From Cyprinodon diabolis (lineage: Eukaryota; Chordata; Actinopteri; Cyprinodontiformes; Cyprinodontidae), in contig CM060070.1 of NCBI GenBank assembly GCA_030533445.1, positions 25,036,001 to 25,100,000 on the forward strand: a DNA stretch of 64,000 nucleotides, written 5' to 3'. The notes beneath the pieces were generated by a model. The model had not been told where the DNA came from. It saw only the letters and a program-made list of their open reading frames with translations, and did no database searches. Shown in pieces: positions 12,262 to 26,723 of this stretch; within the stretch, counting starts at the first letter, position 1; every line of letters begins with the position of its first letter. The position numbers were made by a program, and so were the translations under genes.

Positions 12262-15200
12262 TCACAGCTCATCGTGTCTGGTTCGTCCAATGATGGTCAG
12301 CTTGGAAAGTTGAGCGCTGAACTTTCCATCAATGTGGGTCACTGGAAGTGAGAAAGGATAATGGATTACTGTTGCAGCCACATCCACTAGAGAAGAGTTA
12401 GCATTAGACTGATCAGTAAGAAAAACAATATTTGTAATAGCGGTGACACTTGAGCTAAAAATGAGGCGTCAAATATGCGGTTCTAAGAACTAGATGGTGA
12501 ACATTTTTCTAGAACCTAAGAGAATTCTAGGGATGAAAAATGACCAGAACTGAAAAAGATTACTTTCAGATTCCCAATGTTGATTTTAACCTGCTGATTT
12601 AAATTTTTTGCTCTTTTACTTTTGTACATTTAGTGCTGACTTTGCATGAGGCATGTTATTTTTTTTTTTTGGTTAAAAACATTTTTAACAAGTAAACAAA
12701 AATTAAATCTCTGTCTTTGTTTCATATTTTTCAGCTTATTCTCAAGTGATGCATTCGCCATCTTCCAAACACACATGGGAAAAATAAAATATATAGAAGA
12801 CAACAATAATATGATTGCACTGGCATTTTTCCAAGTAAAGCTAAGAGAGTTTTTCTCAAAACTTACATGGCAGAAAAAAAGTTTTAGTGCTTGTTTATCG
12901 TTCAAGGAAGAAACTCTGAGACGGATCTTCTCCATCCCTAAAAGCCCATCAGTCTGAATATTTAGGGTGCAGACTGTACATTGACCTTTCTTCTATGGAC
13001 AGCTCTCACCTCTAACACTTTATAATCACACATTTATAAAATATATATATATATTAATGTTAAAGTATGTTGTGACGCTCAGCAGGCAGAAATTAGGCAG
13101 TGGATTTAAAAGCACAGCAGGTCTATTTTCCAACCGTATGGGATGCTTGGTGTGAGGGATTGCTGTGGAGTCAATGAGTCGATGCAATCCGCTGGTTTTC
13201 CTTTGGTAGAAAACTACGGACCAATCTGTCTGTATGTTCTGATTGAACTGTCTCTGTAAAGTGCCCTGGGATGACGTGTGTTGGAGAATGGAGCTATATA
13301 AATAAAACAAATAGAATTGGCTTTCCTCTGAGGGAATCTTTTATTTAGCACGCCTTTATTTAGTTTAAAGAAGTTCCCACGCCTTCTTTTAGACACATGC
13401 AATTTTTCCCTAAAGTAAAAGCTAATGCATTATAACTTTACATATCTATCTTATTTTTCCTACTTTAATGCAGGCATATTTAGTCAGAAATAACTTCTTG
13501 CACTGAATACAAAAATCTACATTTAAAAACTGATGGTTACACACTGAAATAACACATTTTAACAATACTTAACACAAATATAATTGTAAAACTCAATAAT
13601 ATTAAAAAGTCAGATGAATTCTCAATGAAAACTGCTTTTAAAATCTTCTGTATGAGCAGACGTTTTCCAACCAAAAGTGAAGCGTGAAATAAAACACTGC
13701 TGGATTGTTCTTTTAAGCTCAGTAAGGTTAGAATGATTATCATAAATTAGTGTTTATATTTGCTCCCCCGTGTTGTTTTTTTTTTTTTTTTTGCTGCTTG
13801 CTTATGAGTTTAAGATATGAAGCAGATGAAGATCTTCCCTTTCTAGCAGTTACAAACTCTTCTATATCATTCTATTCATTCTGAAATATACAAGCAAACA
13901 ATTATATTTTTTTTAGCACTGAAGAAAAATTTCAGATTTTTAACTATGGAAAGCTGTGGATCTATATTATAATCTTAGATAAAAAGAAATCATTAAAAGA
14001 TGTATGCGTTTGGACCAACATAATTTAGGTGTAGTTTTAGTATCTTATATCCAAGTTTTTACCTGTAGTTACCATTTCTTCTTCTACAGTTACTCAGACC
14101 TGAACATCCCCATCTAGTGTTGCAGGAGAAGCAGGGACATTTAAAAAGCTTTAGGACGTGAGTAATTAAAAAGCCCCTTACATACTGCACTACACGCCGA
14201 TAAGCAATCTATGCCTGGAATTCATTGCTCTCGCTGTTTCTCAGTGATGGGATTATCCTTAAGTCTGTCATCGTCGCCGAGTTTGGAGCCTGTAAGCCTC
14301 CGTACTTTAGCGTCTAATCTGCTGAAAATGACAGCTGAAGTAAATTGCTGGTCGGGGTGACTTGTCAAACCCTGCTAATCACAGCCTGGAACTGAAGCCA
14401 CAGTGGGGATTTGTGCAGGAGCTGAAGAACAACAAATAATGCTACAGGGACAACTGTAAAACCCACTCACAGCTGGAGCGTATGCGTCGCAGGGGGAATC
14501 TGCAGGAAGCTTGCAACGTGATAATGGGAGGGTAGGGAGGTGTGGAGGCAGAGAAAGAGACGGATGTGACAGGCAGGGGGAGTTGATTGAACACTTGGAG
14601 ACACAATCAATTTCTCACCTGTTGATTCTCCTATGGTAAATTCCTCTGGCTTCAGAGGCACATCATGCTGTCCTGCTGCTGCTGTTTGTGACTGGAGATT
14701 CATCCGGAACGACGAGGAGGAAAAGTTGGAAAAACAACAACAAAAGAATAAGGGAAAAAAACAAAACAAATAAGAGGTAGCATAGAGAACAGTGTCATTT
14801 GCAGTGTGAGGCGAAGTAGGAATATATTTAGATTTAGTAGCAAGGTCAAAGCGATGAGTTTCAGTAGGGAAGGTTGTTTCAGTCCCCTCACTCAGTGAAG
14901 TCATTTTCTCTTTTTCTTGTAGGGCACAGAGCCAGAGCGGGAGGAGGAGGCATGTTCTCTCCCTCTCCATTTCTAATGACACCAGTGTTAGGACTGTCCT
15001 TGCTGGGGGAAAGGAGGCGTGTCAAGGTGTGCCTCGCATCGCCTCGCCTCATGGACCACGACCACATCAGCTGCGGCCGAAAGTGACTGACCTCAGAGTC
15101 CAGACATTAAACCTCCACAGAAAGCAGTCTGTGCAAAGACAACTTCAAGTTTGACTCCAAAAACTAAAAAAAGAAAAATTGTCTGTGTGGCTCGCACTGA

Positions 15201-18200
15201 AGTGTAAACAGGAGCTGAAGCCGTTGTAATAAAAGCAGAAGGGTCGAGCTCAACCAGCTTTAACAGACACTTATACATCCTGAAAACATTTATTTACGCC
15301 TTTTTAATGATGTAAAAATGTCGTTTTAAGTTTTTAAATCGCTTTTAAATAAACAAAACTATTTACCAAATTTAGATGAGGAACTGAAATTAATTTATTT
15401 TCATTTTTTCTTCAGAGCTACTTGACAGATCTATCTTTAAGCTGGAGGACTTCTGGTAAACATATCAGTTCCTAAAATTAAATTCTGATCTCAGAAGCTC
15501 TAGAGGGACATTAAAATGCTTTTCTTGGTTTGTTAAGTGGCATTTATCTGCAGTTTCTCTTGCAGTTTGTAAATCAAAACTCAAATAAATAATGTAGTGG
15601 AACACAAAATCAAGTTATGTCATTTAAATGCTGTCTGAATTAAAAATAAAGCACTTAATTTTATAGACATCTAGATTTTCACATTTAGATACAAGAAAAA
15701 GGAATAAAATCAAACATTTTATGACAATAGTTTTCTCACACTAATCCAGAGCTGGAACATGATAAAAGCATGCTTTATAAATTTCCAGACGATGAGCTTG
15801 ATGAGTGTTTAGACTGCCTTTATGACTCAGACTCACAATAAATCCTTTAACTAATGTTATACGTTTAATCATCATGCTGACCTAGGACAGCCATGGCTCG
15901 GTTGACAAATTCTGCCATTAAATGTCTATTTTGTCACAGAAAATCAGATCAAAGTGTTGATGTTGACATTCCTTTTTTTTGCTCATCTGATACTTAAAGT
16001 GTAGCTTAGAAGAGGAAATATGTTTAAATAAACGAGAAGCTGCAGAACATATAAGTAACCTTGAGTTTCTTCCCTGAGCAGCTTCTGGTTAAAAGCTTCG
16101 TTATTTGGAGGCTGTGCAAAAAAAAAAAGTGGGAATCTGCCTCGATTTCCTCACATTGGTGCAGATACAGAGTAATGAAAAGCTTTTATCTCTCCGCTGA
16201 CAGCCTGTATGAGGCAGAATGGAAACACCAAGCAGACATTCTTCAATGCTGTTTTTTAAGTTTGCCTCAGCTTGAGTGGGTTTGTGGCAGCAGATCGTCA
16301 AATGAGAGATTCTCATCTCTGAAGGAATGGCCCAGAGTTAAAGGGTCTACAAAAATCATGCAAATTTCATTTTCTTTAATTTTATTTGCCTTAATGTCAC
16401 TACTGATTGTTTTACATTTTGTCCTAGAGGTAGAAAAATAACTGATCATTTGGCTCTAGTTAGTATTATTTTATGTTCTCTCACAGCCTGATTAATCCAG
16501 GGAACATTCATCGAGATGTGAAATCTAATTTACAAGAATGACTGGAGGAAATAACCGCACCAAAAGATATCGCACATAAAATCCAACAAATGACAAAATA
16601 TCAGCGATCAGCCCTCATATTCAGTGGGCATGAGGGGTGACTCTCTGGATGACAGAGATCAGCACATATTCATGTAAACAGAACCAGAAAAAAAAAAAAA
16701 AATGAACAGCTTGGTTTTATACTTACAAAAGCATTGGCGTATTCAATTTTGGTTCCTTTCAGCTCAGCTTTGAATTGGGTGAAAAACAGGTATGACTTTC
16801 CCTGAGGCCTGAAAGCAATTAGAAACAGAAATGCTTCAGCTTGCAGGGCTGTGAAAATATAGTTTCCTCCCCAAAGATTCCTCTAGTTTTGCTTTTCATT
16901 GAGTTGAAGAATTCAGATGCACAAATTTTAATATCAGACATGAATGCTAAAAAAAAACAAAACAACAGAAAACAGTTTTTTAAAGATTAAATCAATTAAG
17001 GGAAAACTGGAGCCAATTTCACAAATGACCTTTTAATTATAAAACCACTGTTAACATGATTTAGACTAACATAAAATGAGTCTTTTACATTTGAAAAAAT
17101 GTTTGAATTACACACAATCAGGGGGGTTTTGACCACTGTCAGTCTCTTTAAGGTCATCTACAGCTGTGTTTCCCAACCTTTTTTGACTTGTGTACCCTTT
17201 TTTATTTTTTATTACCATGAATACCAATCTCAGTCAAAAGTGGAACGTACAATAACTGATTATAAAATTAAAACTATTTTCCTTAATTTTTAACTTGAGA
17301 ATTTAATTATTGAACATTTCATTATTTCCATCTCAAATGAAAAAAAGCATAAATATGTTTCCTGGAAGTTAATAAGGAATTGAAATAAAAACAAAATAAA
17401 ATCATATTATAAACCTGTATTTATAAAACAGGAGCTCCTTTATAATTACATTTAAACGTGATGAATTGGGAGGAGAATACAGAAATAAAATTATACTCAG
17501 ACTTTGACTAGGTCAATCCAGAACCTTTTTTTTATTTTTATTAGATCAGAATGCATAGTATGGGAAGCTGTCCTGTTCCTGGTCTGTTTTAAATTAATTC
17601 AAATCATCTAAAGACCATTTCTCTAAAGTATTGGGAATCATCAGGATCCTCTTTGGACAACTCAGACAAAGACCTTTCTGGGTTTTTTGTCTTTCTTATT
17701 ATTCCATCATTTCCTTAACTAAGGCAGCTGAGACATGCAGAGCTTCTGAGTTCTTGTTTGATCTCCTTGATGCATTGTTGATGTATGAACATACATTAGT
17801 TATATATATTTGTGCATTTTTAAGGAGAATGTTAAGCTGTAAATACATTTTCCACAGTGCAAACCAAAATGTTTTAGTTTCACTTTGTGCAGATGTAAAA
17901 AAAAAACAACTAAGCTTTAACTTATGAGTGCAAATCCTGAGAGGATTTTTTTCCCTCTCGGCTGGTTAGTAAATGTCATCAATCACAAATTCAACAAAGC
18001 AATCAGAAAACAGAGCTGCACATTTCCCGAAGTGAGGTGCATTTTATAGGTGGAGGACAGTGCTACACCCCCTGCTTTCATTAAGTGGAAAAAACTATAC
18101 TGAATTATCATAAAATTATGAAGCAAGCCTTTCAACAAGAGTGAAGTCCTCAATCTTTAAAATGTGAAATGTAGACAGTAACACCATTAGCACACCTATA

Positions 18201-21200
18201 TATTTTCTTATTGTCTTGTTAAATTTCTTATTGACATGACATTGACCAATCAGCTGACAGGATAAAACACATTCAGTCAAAACCCATAATTCCAATTTAA
18301 AATCCATTGCAGAGTTTAACACCTAGACTATGCTTTGCATCTGTAAACAGGCTAAAAGGTAATAACTAGCATATAAAATATTGTAACTGGCCTTTTTTTT
18401 TTTTTAAACATACATTATCTATGAATACATTCTCATTTTGGTAAACAATGATGGGAGAAAAAAAATCACAAGTACCCATCCTGATCTTTATCACAACGTA
18501 TAGAAGACTGGAAGTCCTGTTCATATGAATCTACTCTTGGGGTTAGGGTGTCCAATGTGGATAAAGGCTCTTACTGCATCTCACTGGAGTCCCAGCACCA
18601 TTATGTTTCTCTCCTATTCTTTTTGGTGATAATATATTTATTTTAATCCTACTTCATGTTGTCAGACAGGTTCTATTCAATTGATTTTTCCTCTTGTGAT
18701 TCAATTAAAACAATTCTGCAAACAGGAGTGGGGGGAAAAGTCCTTCAACGTAATGAAGAAGACTAACTGCTGCATAGCAGTTGCTGCTGCCAAAAGCAGC
18801 TCAACCGGCTGTTAAGTTTAGAGGAACATAACTAAAAAAAAAAAGGTCAGGTTGATGTGGGTGGCTTTTCCTCTGTGGAAACTATAATCATTTCAAAAAT
18901 CTCTATGTGCTCAGGTTACACTTGTTTGATACTAATGATTTTGACAATCTGAAAAATTTAAATCAATTTAAAGCATGCAGTCATGCTTGATTAAAGTCTG
19001 TATCGCCTTGCTAGAGGTTTTTTTTAAATCTTTTATGGCTCAACTGACTAAAATCAATGTGGAGGAGCTGCAGATGGGACGACAAGGGTCAGCAAACTGA
19101 AGACGAGGAACCGCCGCAGAAAGTTTGGTACAGTATGGTGAGTGGGCAGGTATTACTCATGTATTGAGGAAATGCATCTGTTCACATATAGTCACATTGT
19201 GGGCATGAGTCCTCCTTATTGGGACTGAGAGAACGCATCCATTTCAGGTGACGACATGTTTTGCATTCGAATCGAAGTGTGTGCAAGTTGTGTCTCACCT
19301 CCACACAGAGCAAGAAAACAGTCTGTCATCCTCGCTCAGGCCCACGCTCATCAGCCATTGCTGTTTTAAAGGAGAATAATATTTCACTGCTTTGCCAGCT
19401 GGGATTAATATTCAATGAAACTGTGGGAGACGAGTGATCAAGCAACAGCACATACCTCATTGGTTCCTCCTTGTGAAGCATACGTGAATGTGCACTCATA
19501 CTCACTCTGAAACAAAATATTGAGAGGTTTGGAGCCAATAAGTGTTCAAGGAGCTTTAATAACACATTAATTAGTTTCTAATAAACTACTAACAAACAAC
19601 ATTGATTAACTGATGCATTATTCTTTCATACAGCTATGACATTTAATTTAAAAGTTAACCTGAGATTGATAGTTTACTTATAATAAAGTACTATTCTTCT
19701 CCTGTTATTTTTGTAATAAAGATTCACAGATTTTTATTTGATCATTTTTAGCCAAAAGACAGTTTTTATTTATGCTTTTTCATTAGCAACTTCAATGTGT
19801 TTAAAATTAGCAACCTTTCAACATCACCTTAGGAATTCAAAATGTTGGCCTTCATAAACCTTTTGCAGTAGATCTCTGTGTAAAATGTTTAAATGCCCTC
19901 CAAGGTTGTAGTAACCCCTTTTTTAGAGATTTCCCAATAAAAATTCAATTTCTGACGTGATATCGATATTGTAGCTTTTAGAATTGGCCGAACCAGATGT
20001 TGACCTGATACATTATCAGCACAAATCATCCATACTTGCATTACTCATTTTGGGTGGAACATTAGAAAGGCTTCATCAACTGTTTGTAATTAGAACATAA
20101 ACAATAGATATGAGTCAACTGGCCAAATTATTATTAACCAACATGCTGCAAAAATTTTGAACAGAAGCGAACATAAGCGGAGTGTTTCTATCAGCTTGCT
20201 GATAACAGATTTTAAAAGCAAGCCAATATACTCTAATATTCATTTTGTGGCTGATTTTGGACTATTTTCCTCTATCAGTATCAAACCGGGCCATACCTAT
20301 TTTTGCATTTCTACATTTTTCCTTTCAAATCACTTTCTGGATCCAGCACCATGGATGGACAACTTTTTTTTGTTGCAATTTTAGCCAATTCCTTATTGTC
20401 TTTGTGGAGGATGCAAGTCAGGCGTGTCAAAGTGGTTCCAGAAAGGGCCGTGTGGCTGCAGGTTTTCTCTCCAACCAAGCAATAGCACACCAGACCCCAG
20501 TCATCTCATCAAGTGAGTCCAATCTGAACATGATGACTTGATGATATGAATGGAGTCTGGTTTGCTATTGCTTGGTTGGAAAGAAACCTGCAGACACACG
20601 GCCCTTTCTGGAACCACTTTGACTTCCCTGGTGTAAGTGATTGCTGTACAATTGCCAGGTCAGCAGACATCCCTGTGATCATGAGGGCAAAAACGTAACC
20701 TTTCTACATTTGCATTAATTTTTTATTGGTCTCAGGAATATTTTCAACTTTCTGTGAAAACATGCTACTAGAAAAGGATGCTTAAATTTATATTGTAATT
20801 TATAGACTTCAGTGAGATGCATCCCCACGTCTGTTTATATTAAAGATTTAGTAGAACAATCCTTCTCAGGTATTATTACACAGCAAAAGATTAAATGTGG
20901 TTTTAAACTTTATGTGATCCTAAGATAAATTTAGGATTACAAGGAGGTATATTTAAAACAAAAAAAAAAACTTATTATGGAAATCACCTTATCAAATATT
21001 TGGTGACATTTTTGTACGGAAAATCAGTAAAGCACACAAATAATTTCCTGGTTTGCATGAGGAAATTATTTTTACTCAACATACATGAGCAGTTTTTCTT
21101 CTTAGTAAATAAATAACAAATAATGTATATATTTTATACTGCGTTCCATTTAGAATATAGTTAAAATTTAGGAAATGAAATACCTTATCAATAAAAATCT

Positions 21201-21768
21201 AAGAAAGACAAACAAAAACCCCTCGTCCAATCAATAAGGTCCTTGTGGCAGCTCAGCATAGACGTGTCAGCGTCTCACAGGCTGTGTCGTCATCATTAAG
21301 CGACTACACCTGAGCGGCGGAATGTAGTTTTTCCACTTTTGTCATTTAAAACAATTAATTACATACTGTTAATTAATATGGCGTGCATTAATAACATGCG
21401 TTTTAAAATAAATATGTTGGCTTATGATATTATTACAGTAAAAATGTCTTAAATTGATAACTAGGGGAAGGAATGTATAAACCGAAATAAAAAATAAAAT
21501 CTCTTCATTTATAGCAACATAATCAAGAATCACCTGGGTTAAAAATAACGGCAGAATTATTACACATTGAAATTATGTTCAAGTACCATGCCAATGAGGT
21601 TAGAAGTAAAGAAAGGCGACTCACAATTCCCTCGGAGAAAGTATGCACAACTCCTCCTGGTTTAACGTTGAACTCTACAGTCTTTGTCCGCTCAGGCGAA
21701 GATTTTCCCGGGACACACAGCGACATCAGAGCCCATAAAAGCAGAGGCGACATCTTCATGAAAAGCAT
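12262..21768 (-). CDS. mydgf: Myeloid-derived growth factor, six coding exons
   Basis: Coding exons on the minus strand: 21625-21768, 19456-19506, 19299-19360, 16727-16808, 14619-14691 and 12262-12341. They total 492 nt (163 aa plus stop) with GT/AG borders and matching phases. The ATG at 21766-21768 is chosen because it begins a signal peptide (MLFMKMSPLLLWALMSLC); an upstream in-frame ATG at 21828 would add 20 non-signal-like residues. Family blocks are KTVEFNVKPGGVVHTFS, CTFTYASQGGTNE, QWLMSVGLSED, PQGKSYLFFTQFKAE and HDVPLKPEEF. The chain ends RHDEL, a KDEL-type ER-retrieval signal, where human MYDGF ends RTEL. Mydgf is a secretory-pathway protein reported as a cardioprotective paracrine factor in mammals. 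The human protein is 173 aa, so this is close to full length. Confidence 0.95.
13138..13318 (+). repeat. Solo LINE 3' end in mydgf intron 5
   Basis: The sequence closely parallels 30665-30845, the 3' UTR behind the LINE coding fragment in lox intron 2. Shared blocks include GAGGGATTGC, GAGTCAATGAGT, TTTTCCTT, CTGATTGAA and the closing AATAGAATTG. It is a 5'-truncated insertion with no coding part left. Confidence 0.75.
17490..17595 (-). repeat. Tc1-like fragment in mydgf intron 3
   Basis: The block ACTTTGACTAGGTCAATCCAGAAC and the following GATCAGAATGCATAG resemble the transposase region of teleost Tc1 elements, as in the fragments near 2620 and 3240. It is short and decayed. Intron 3 otherwise shows nothing recognisable. 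Confidence 0.45.
20419..20630. mobile_element. Palindromic hAT-like MITE between mydgf exons 1 and 2
   Basis: Both ends carry inverted repeats of more than 60 bp: a CAGG start, then GTCAAAGTGGTTCCAGAAAG and GGGCCGTGTG continuing to AAGCAATAGC. The reverse complement of the right end matches with few differences. The flanking octamers are ATGCAAGT and GTGTAAGT, agreeing at 6 of 8 positions, which fits an aged 8-bp hAT target duplication. There is no transposase. Confidence 0.8.
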
Positions 21769-23210
21769 ATTTTTTCTAGCTTGGAATCGGTCTCCTCTGA
21801 ATGTATGGTATGGTATTACCCAGAGCAAGCAGTCCGAATGCGAAAAATGCCCCGTCGACTATTAACATCGTCAGACCCTACGTCACACTACGAACCAATG
21901 TCAGTATCTGCAAACACAAGTAGAAAACAAACATAGAAAAAGTTATAAAAAATATAATTTGGGTGAAATTTTAATTTCATAACTTTAGGAACTGAATTTG
22001 GGTCAAAATTGACACAAGTGTTGTGTTACCAATCTGTACCACATGGTGTCGCAATTGTTCACATATTAGCACATCCATTCAAACCCCAATGGACAGGTGG
22101 CAGCGTGATTACTTTTAGACATCTCAGACTTTTCCTTTCACGTTTTTTTCATTTTAGCCGGAACATTTTTACATTCATATTGTCATTTTATTTAGAATTA
22201 TCCATCATTTTCCATTCTACTAAGGTTATTTATAAGTCAAGGTAAGTTCATTTATATTGTATGTTTTATTGGCAAGACAAAAAGTGATAAACTTGAGAAA
22301 AACTAAAAATACATTGACGTGGCCTAAAAGCAACAAAAATTATTAGAGAACAGAAGTGAAAAAATAAAATAAGATTATGTATTGAGGGGCTGCAAGAAAG
22401 TTTGATTCCAGGCCTGGGGTCAAACACGTTTAACAGATGCTGTCAGCCAAGTGATTTTGTCTCACAGGAGACACCAACTTACCTGCTTGTATCTGTGCTT
22501 TCATGTCTCTGGAGCCGTTGAACCTACTCTGCGTCACAGATTAACATGTTTGCTTCAAGAGGAGACATCCCAACATTGTCTGGCACTCATGTGCAAAGCC
22601 CAGAAAACATTGTTACCATATGGTGCCAAATTTAGTCACAAAACAACCAGCGGTTTTCAGCTAGGCAACATTTTCACCCATATCTGCCCTCCCGTCTCTG
22701 CCTGACATCCACTTCTCCTCTTGCAGAGAAATTCTCTGGCAAATAAAACTGTCAGCCCAAAATAAAACACTGAAACCGGATAAAGAACAGATGCCATTTA
22801 CCCAGGAAGCAAGCTGAGTACTTATTCAGCTTTTCGTATTTATACAGCAGCTTTATTATAAAAAGCCTGATTGTCCTTATATAAAGAAAGCTCCTGTTAG
22901 ATGTTGCGGTCAGACTCGCATACTTCTTGTGGTTCCTGGTAAATATTGTCCACTGTCATTAAGGCGTAAGACTGTCACAAGTGAGAAAATTATTTCCTCA
23001 TTTTGTTTCCCCTCTACTGGCACAAATAGCTTTCACTCTTTGGTGTCAACAAACAATTGCCTGAGAAGTAAACACCAGACACAGCCAGAGAGCCAAAACG
23101 TCAAGAAGGTGCCAAATTATTTAACTGATAATGAAAACTCAATGCAGTTCAGACTATTCACTCAGTGGAAAACACTGAAAGCAAACACTTTTGTGCTTTC
23201 TTGGAAAGAT

Positions 23211-23362
<152 letters not shown>

Positions 23363-25530
23363 CAAAAACTGATAAGTTAGAAAACTACTTTTTGTTTCAA
23401 TTATAAGAGGATTTTTCAAAATGTGAACTATTCAATAGAGTTAAATACTAGTTTAAACACATTATATGAATTTAAGGCCCATGGTGGCTTCAGAGATCTG
23501 CAGTAAACTGATAATTTGCCCGGCCACCTAAAGTGGTGCACGCTGTTGTTCTGCTCTTCATTGAAGAATGGTGAGAGACAAACTAAAACCCTGTTTGAAA
23601 TCTGGTGATTGTTTGCTGCTTTATATCAGTAATAGGTTAACTTCATGCATTATTTGTAATCAATTCTTGGACTAGTGATGCAAAGAGAACAAAATGCAGC
23701 CTTTTGCTATAGTGCATTGCATGCCAAATCATATGAAGCTGAGTAAAGGTAATTCATTGCACCAACTGAAGAATTGTTAAAGAGCAGGCTAACATGTTGT
23801 ATTAGAAATAATCCTTCCATAACTGAGATCTTCCACATTATTCCTTTTGTTTCCCCGGAGTCGGCCCTGTTGGCTCTGACATCCTGACAGTCTCAGACAG
23901 TTAGACTTTCTGATGCAGCCATACAGACAGTCTGTCCCCTTAAGAATGGCGGAGCTGAGGAGCCACTGAGGTCAGCAGTTTGCAGATGGAGTTTTCCTTG
24001 CCATCACTGGATCTGTGGAATTTCTCTTCTCCTCGCCATCTCTCACAGGACCGGCCTGCAGCCCTGCCTATCGTGCATGGCCTGCACAGTCGGCACGCTA
24101 CCCTGCCCTGAGCAAACAGCTGCCTGGAGGTTCCGTTGTGACCCTTACCACCCTCAGACACAGAGCAGTGGCAAAACTCTTTAGGGCTCTGGCCAAACAG
24201 GGCATGGGCTCCAAAAAGAAGCAATATTTGGCCAAGAGAATGAATGAAATCAGGTTAAATCTAGTCTAATATGATTGTATGTTCAAAAAAATTGCAAAGG
24301 ACTGTAACAGTTAGCCAAAAAAATATTATTTGAAAGGGACACTCCATTTAATTCACCGCCAAACCACCTGCATGCTCCTTAGATAAACATCCTGAGTTAT
24401 TTCTGAATGACTTGAAATTTATCAAGATTTAGTGTGTGGGCATAGCTAAAAGTTAAAAGTTACTACAGTAAATGTGCATGCAGCTGTGTATCCTGAGTTT
24501 AAAAGCAAATCTGCCTTTAAAGTGATTATAAAAAAAACATTAACAGGAATTTCAGTGTTTTTAAGTGTGGAGTGTTTTTCATGGATGGCGAACAGCTCAA
24601 TTTAAAAGAGCCAGAAAGGAAGCAGTGTTCGAAATAATTACCCATATTTATTATTTATACCCTTCCAGGTGCCAGCTACTTAACAGCGTGCCATGCCTAA
24701 ACCCGGAGACAAAGTGCAAATAAACTGAGACGTTCCCAGGAGGCTGAATTGGAGTTACTGCCAGACGAAGAAATGTTTTCCCAATCAGTCACCCGCTGCA
24801 GCTCAACACAACAAATACACAGAGACAGCCTGCTGGGGTGATGCAGTGCTTCTTATTTTCCTGTTATTTTCAGACCTGAGCATGCAAAGTGGAATCATTG
24901 AATGTGTTTTTTTTCAGAGGAGTAAGCCAATGAACCAGCAGACATTAAAATACTTAAATGCTGTAATGTAATGTTTTTATCAACAGGAATATCTGAGATT
25001 CAGACATGGTTTTTAATGGAACCCCTGTGTCTAAACAGAGGTCAAGAAAAAACTGAGAGAAACTAAATAATATTGTGTAATTCAGCTCAGTCCCACAGTG
25101 GAAAAGAACACCACAGGTAACATTTCCCAAAACTCAATTTTATTTATAAGGCCCATTTAAAACACACCTGAAACTCAAAGTGCTAAATAAGGCAACACCA
25201 AAACACAAAACAACATGCAACACAACACATTAAAACAAGCCAAAAAACAAATTATACAATTACACAAAAAGAAATTCAGAAGTAATGCAAAAAAGTGACC
25301 ATTCTACTTTGAAACTTTATTTGTACTTAAGGACACTTTACACTAATTTATGTGAACCTCTGGCACATATTTTATTTGTGCATTGCAGACATACAGTTAT
25401 TAGTTGGCCTCTTTCTTGCGTTGCTTGTAAACCTGTTCATATAAAAAAAACTTGGCTTATTTTTTCCTGCAACATATACAGACTCCTTTACGCCTATTAA
25501 AAGGCTTGGCACAGATGCATAACAACCATC

Positions 25531-25531
<1 letters not shown>

Positions 25532-25565
<34 letters not shown>
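25532..25565. repeat. (TA)n microsatellite
   Basis: About 17 uninterrupted TA units in the mydgf-lox intergenic region. Confidence 0.95.
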
Positions 25566-25569
<4 letters not shown>

Positions 25570-26464
25570 CTTCTATTACTGTAACATTACTCATATTGAG
25601 GGAAAAAATGGAATTTAATTAATAAGTGTATATTTATTTGGTAGGGATAAAAACGCATGAAAAAATAATTGCTTACAAATTTTTACTTTGTTACCCTGTA
25701 AAAAAAAAAAAAAGGATCGTCAAATGAATACCTCTTAATTTGATGAGTATCCAAGAAGTGCCTTAAATTGTAATCCATATGCCACAGAAGCCTGTTTCTC
25801 TTATCCTCTCTTCAAAATGGGAAAGACAGGAGGACGTCCCATCCAAGACAGATGTGAGCAGATCTCAATAACTCAGGAAATGGCTGCAAGAAAGCATTTA
25901 CTCTCCTAAGTCTGCTCATATCTACAGCTAATGCAATAAAGAGCTGGAGCTCTGAGGAGTAAATAAGTGCCTCGGTTTGACAAGGCATCATGTGCATTGA
26001 TGTTGAAGAAGGTAAAATCTTCAATGCTCATGCATAGAGAGGATCCAAAAGCCTTTAAAACAGTGACTAGACACCCTTAAATGTCACCTTATTATTTGGG
26101 AGAAATATCCTAATATTTTGGGAGGAACAAGCTTTACAGTTTGATCAATGCAAACATAAATTTGTGTAGTTTACGGAGCAATATTGAGACTTTAACTGGA
26201 GCAATACACATTGGACAGATGATTGAGAAGCAGTTTATGGGTAAAAAGCAGCCCGGAGGGCTTTTCAAGCTGACTGTGGAGAATCAACCTTCTTCTATGG
26301 CCTTAGTCCTCAGACCTTAATCCACGATGCCTGAGGTTGCATGAAGAAAGGAGAGTAAAGTAGAAGAAAGAGGACTCTGGGTGATCTAGACAGCTTTTTT
26401 TTCAGGAGGAATGGTAAATATGTCTTATGTTTCCACCTGATTCCAAATAATTTTGTTGAAAATA

Positions 26465-26474
26465 TTTATTTATT
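26465..26474 (-). terminator. Candidate poly-A signals of lox
   Basis: Two overlapping AATAAA hexamers read on the minus strand about 250 bp past the proposed lox stop. They would give a short 3' UTR. AT-rich surroundings make chance occurrence possible. Confidence 0.4.
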
Positions 26475-26723
26475 ATTTAAGGATGTCTTCCCCTTTTATT
26501 AAATCTTCTAAAATGGTTTGATTCTTTTAACATTGAGAGAGAGCCTAAATAATAGAAGAAAACAGCCCTTTCTGAGTATTTTTACACTTTTTAACAGGAT
26601 TGCCACTAATTAGTGGGATGTATATCATATATAAGGCTACTTTATTAGTAAAAAGTGAAACAGCATCCAAACAATAGCAGCTTTACTTTAAGAATGAAAA
26701 GACATGTCTGTGTCTTCTGCAGG

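Noticed and set aside
19920..20060. Possible further repeat around GATATCGATATTG
   Set aside because: It looked vaguely familiar as a teleost repeat, but no ends or second copy in the window support it.
23940..24269. Opposed ORFs in a GC-rich patch
   Set aside because: Neither strand shows a known domain, splice signals or signal peptide; composition alone explains the open frames.
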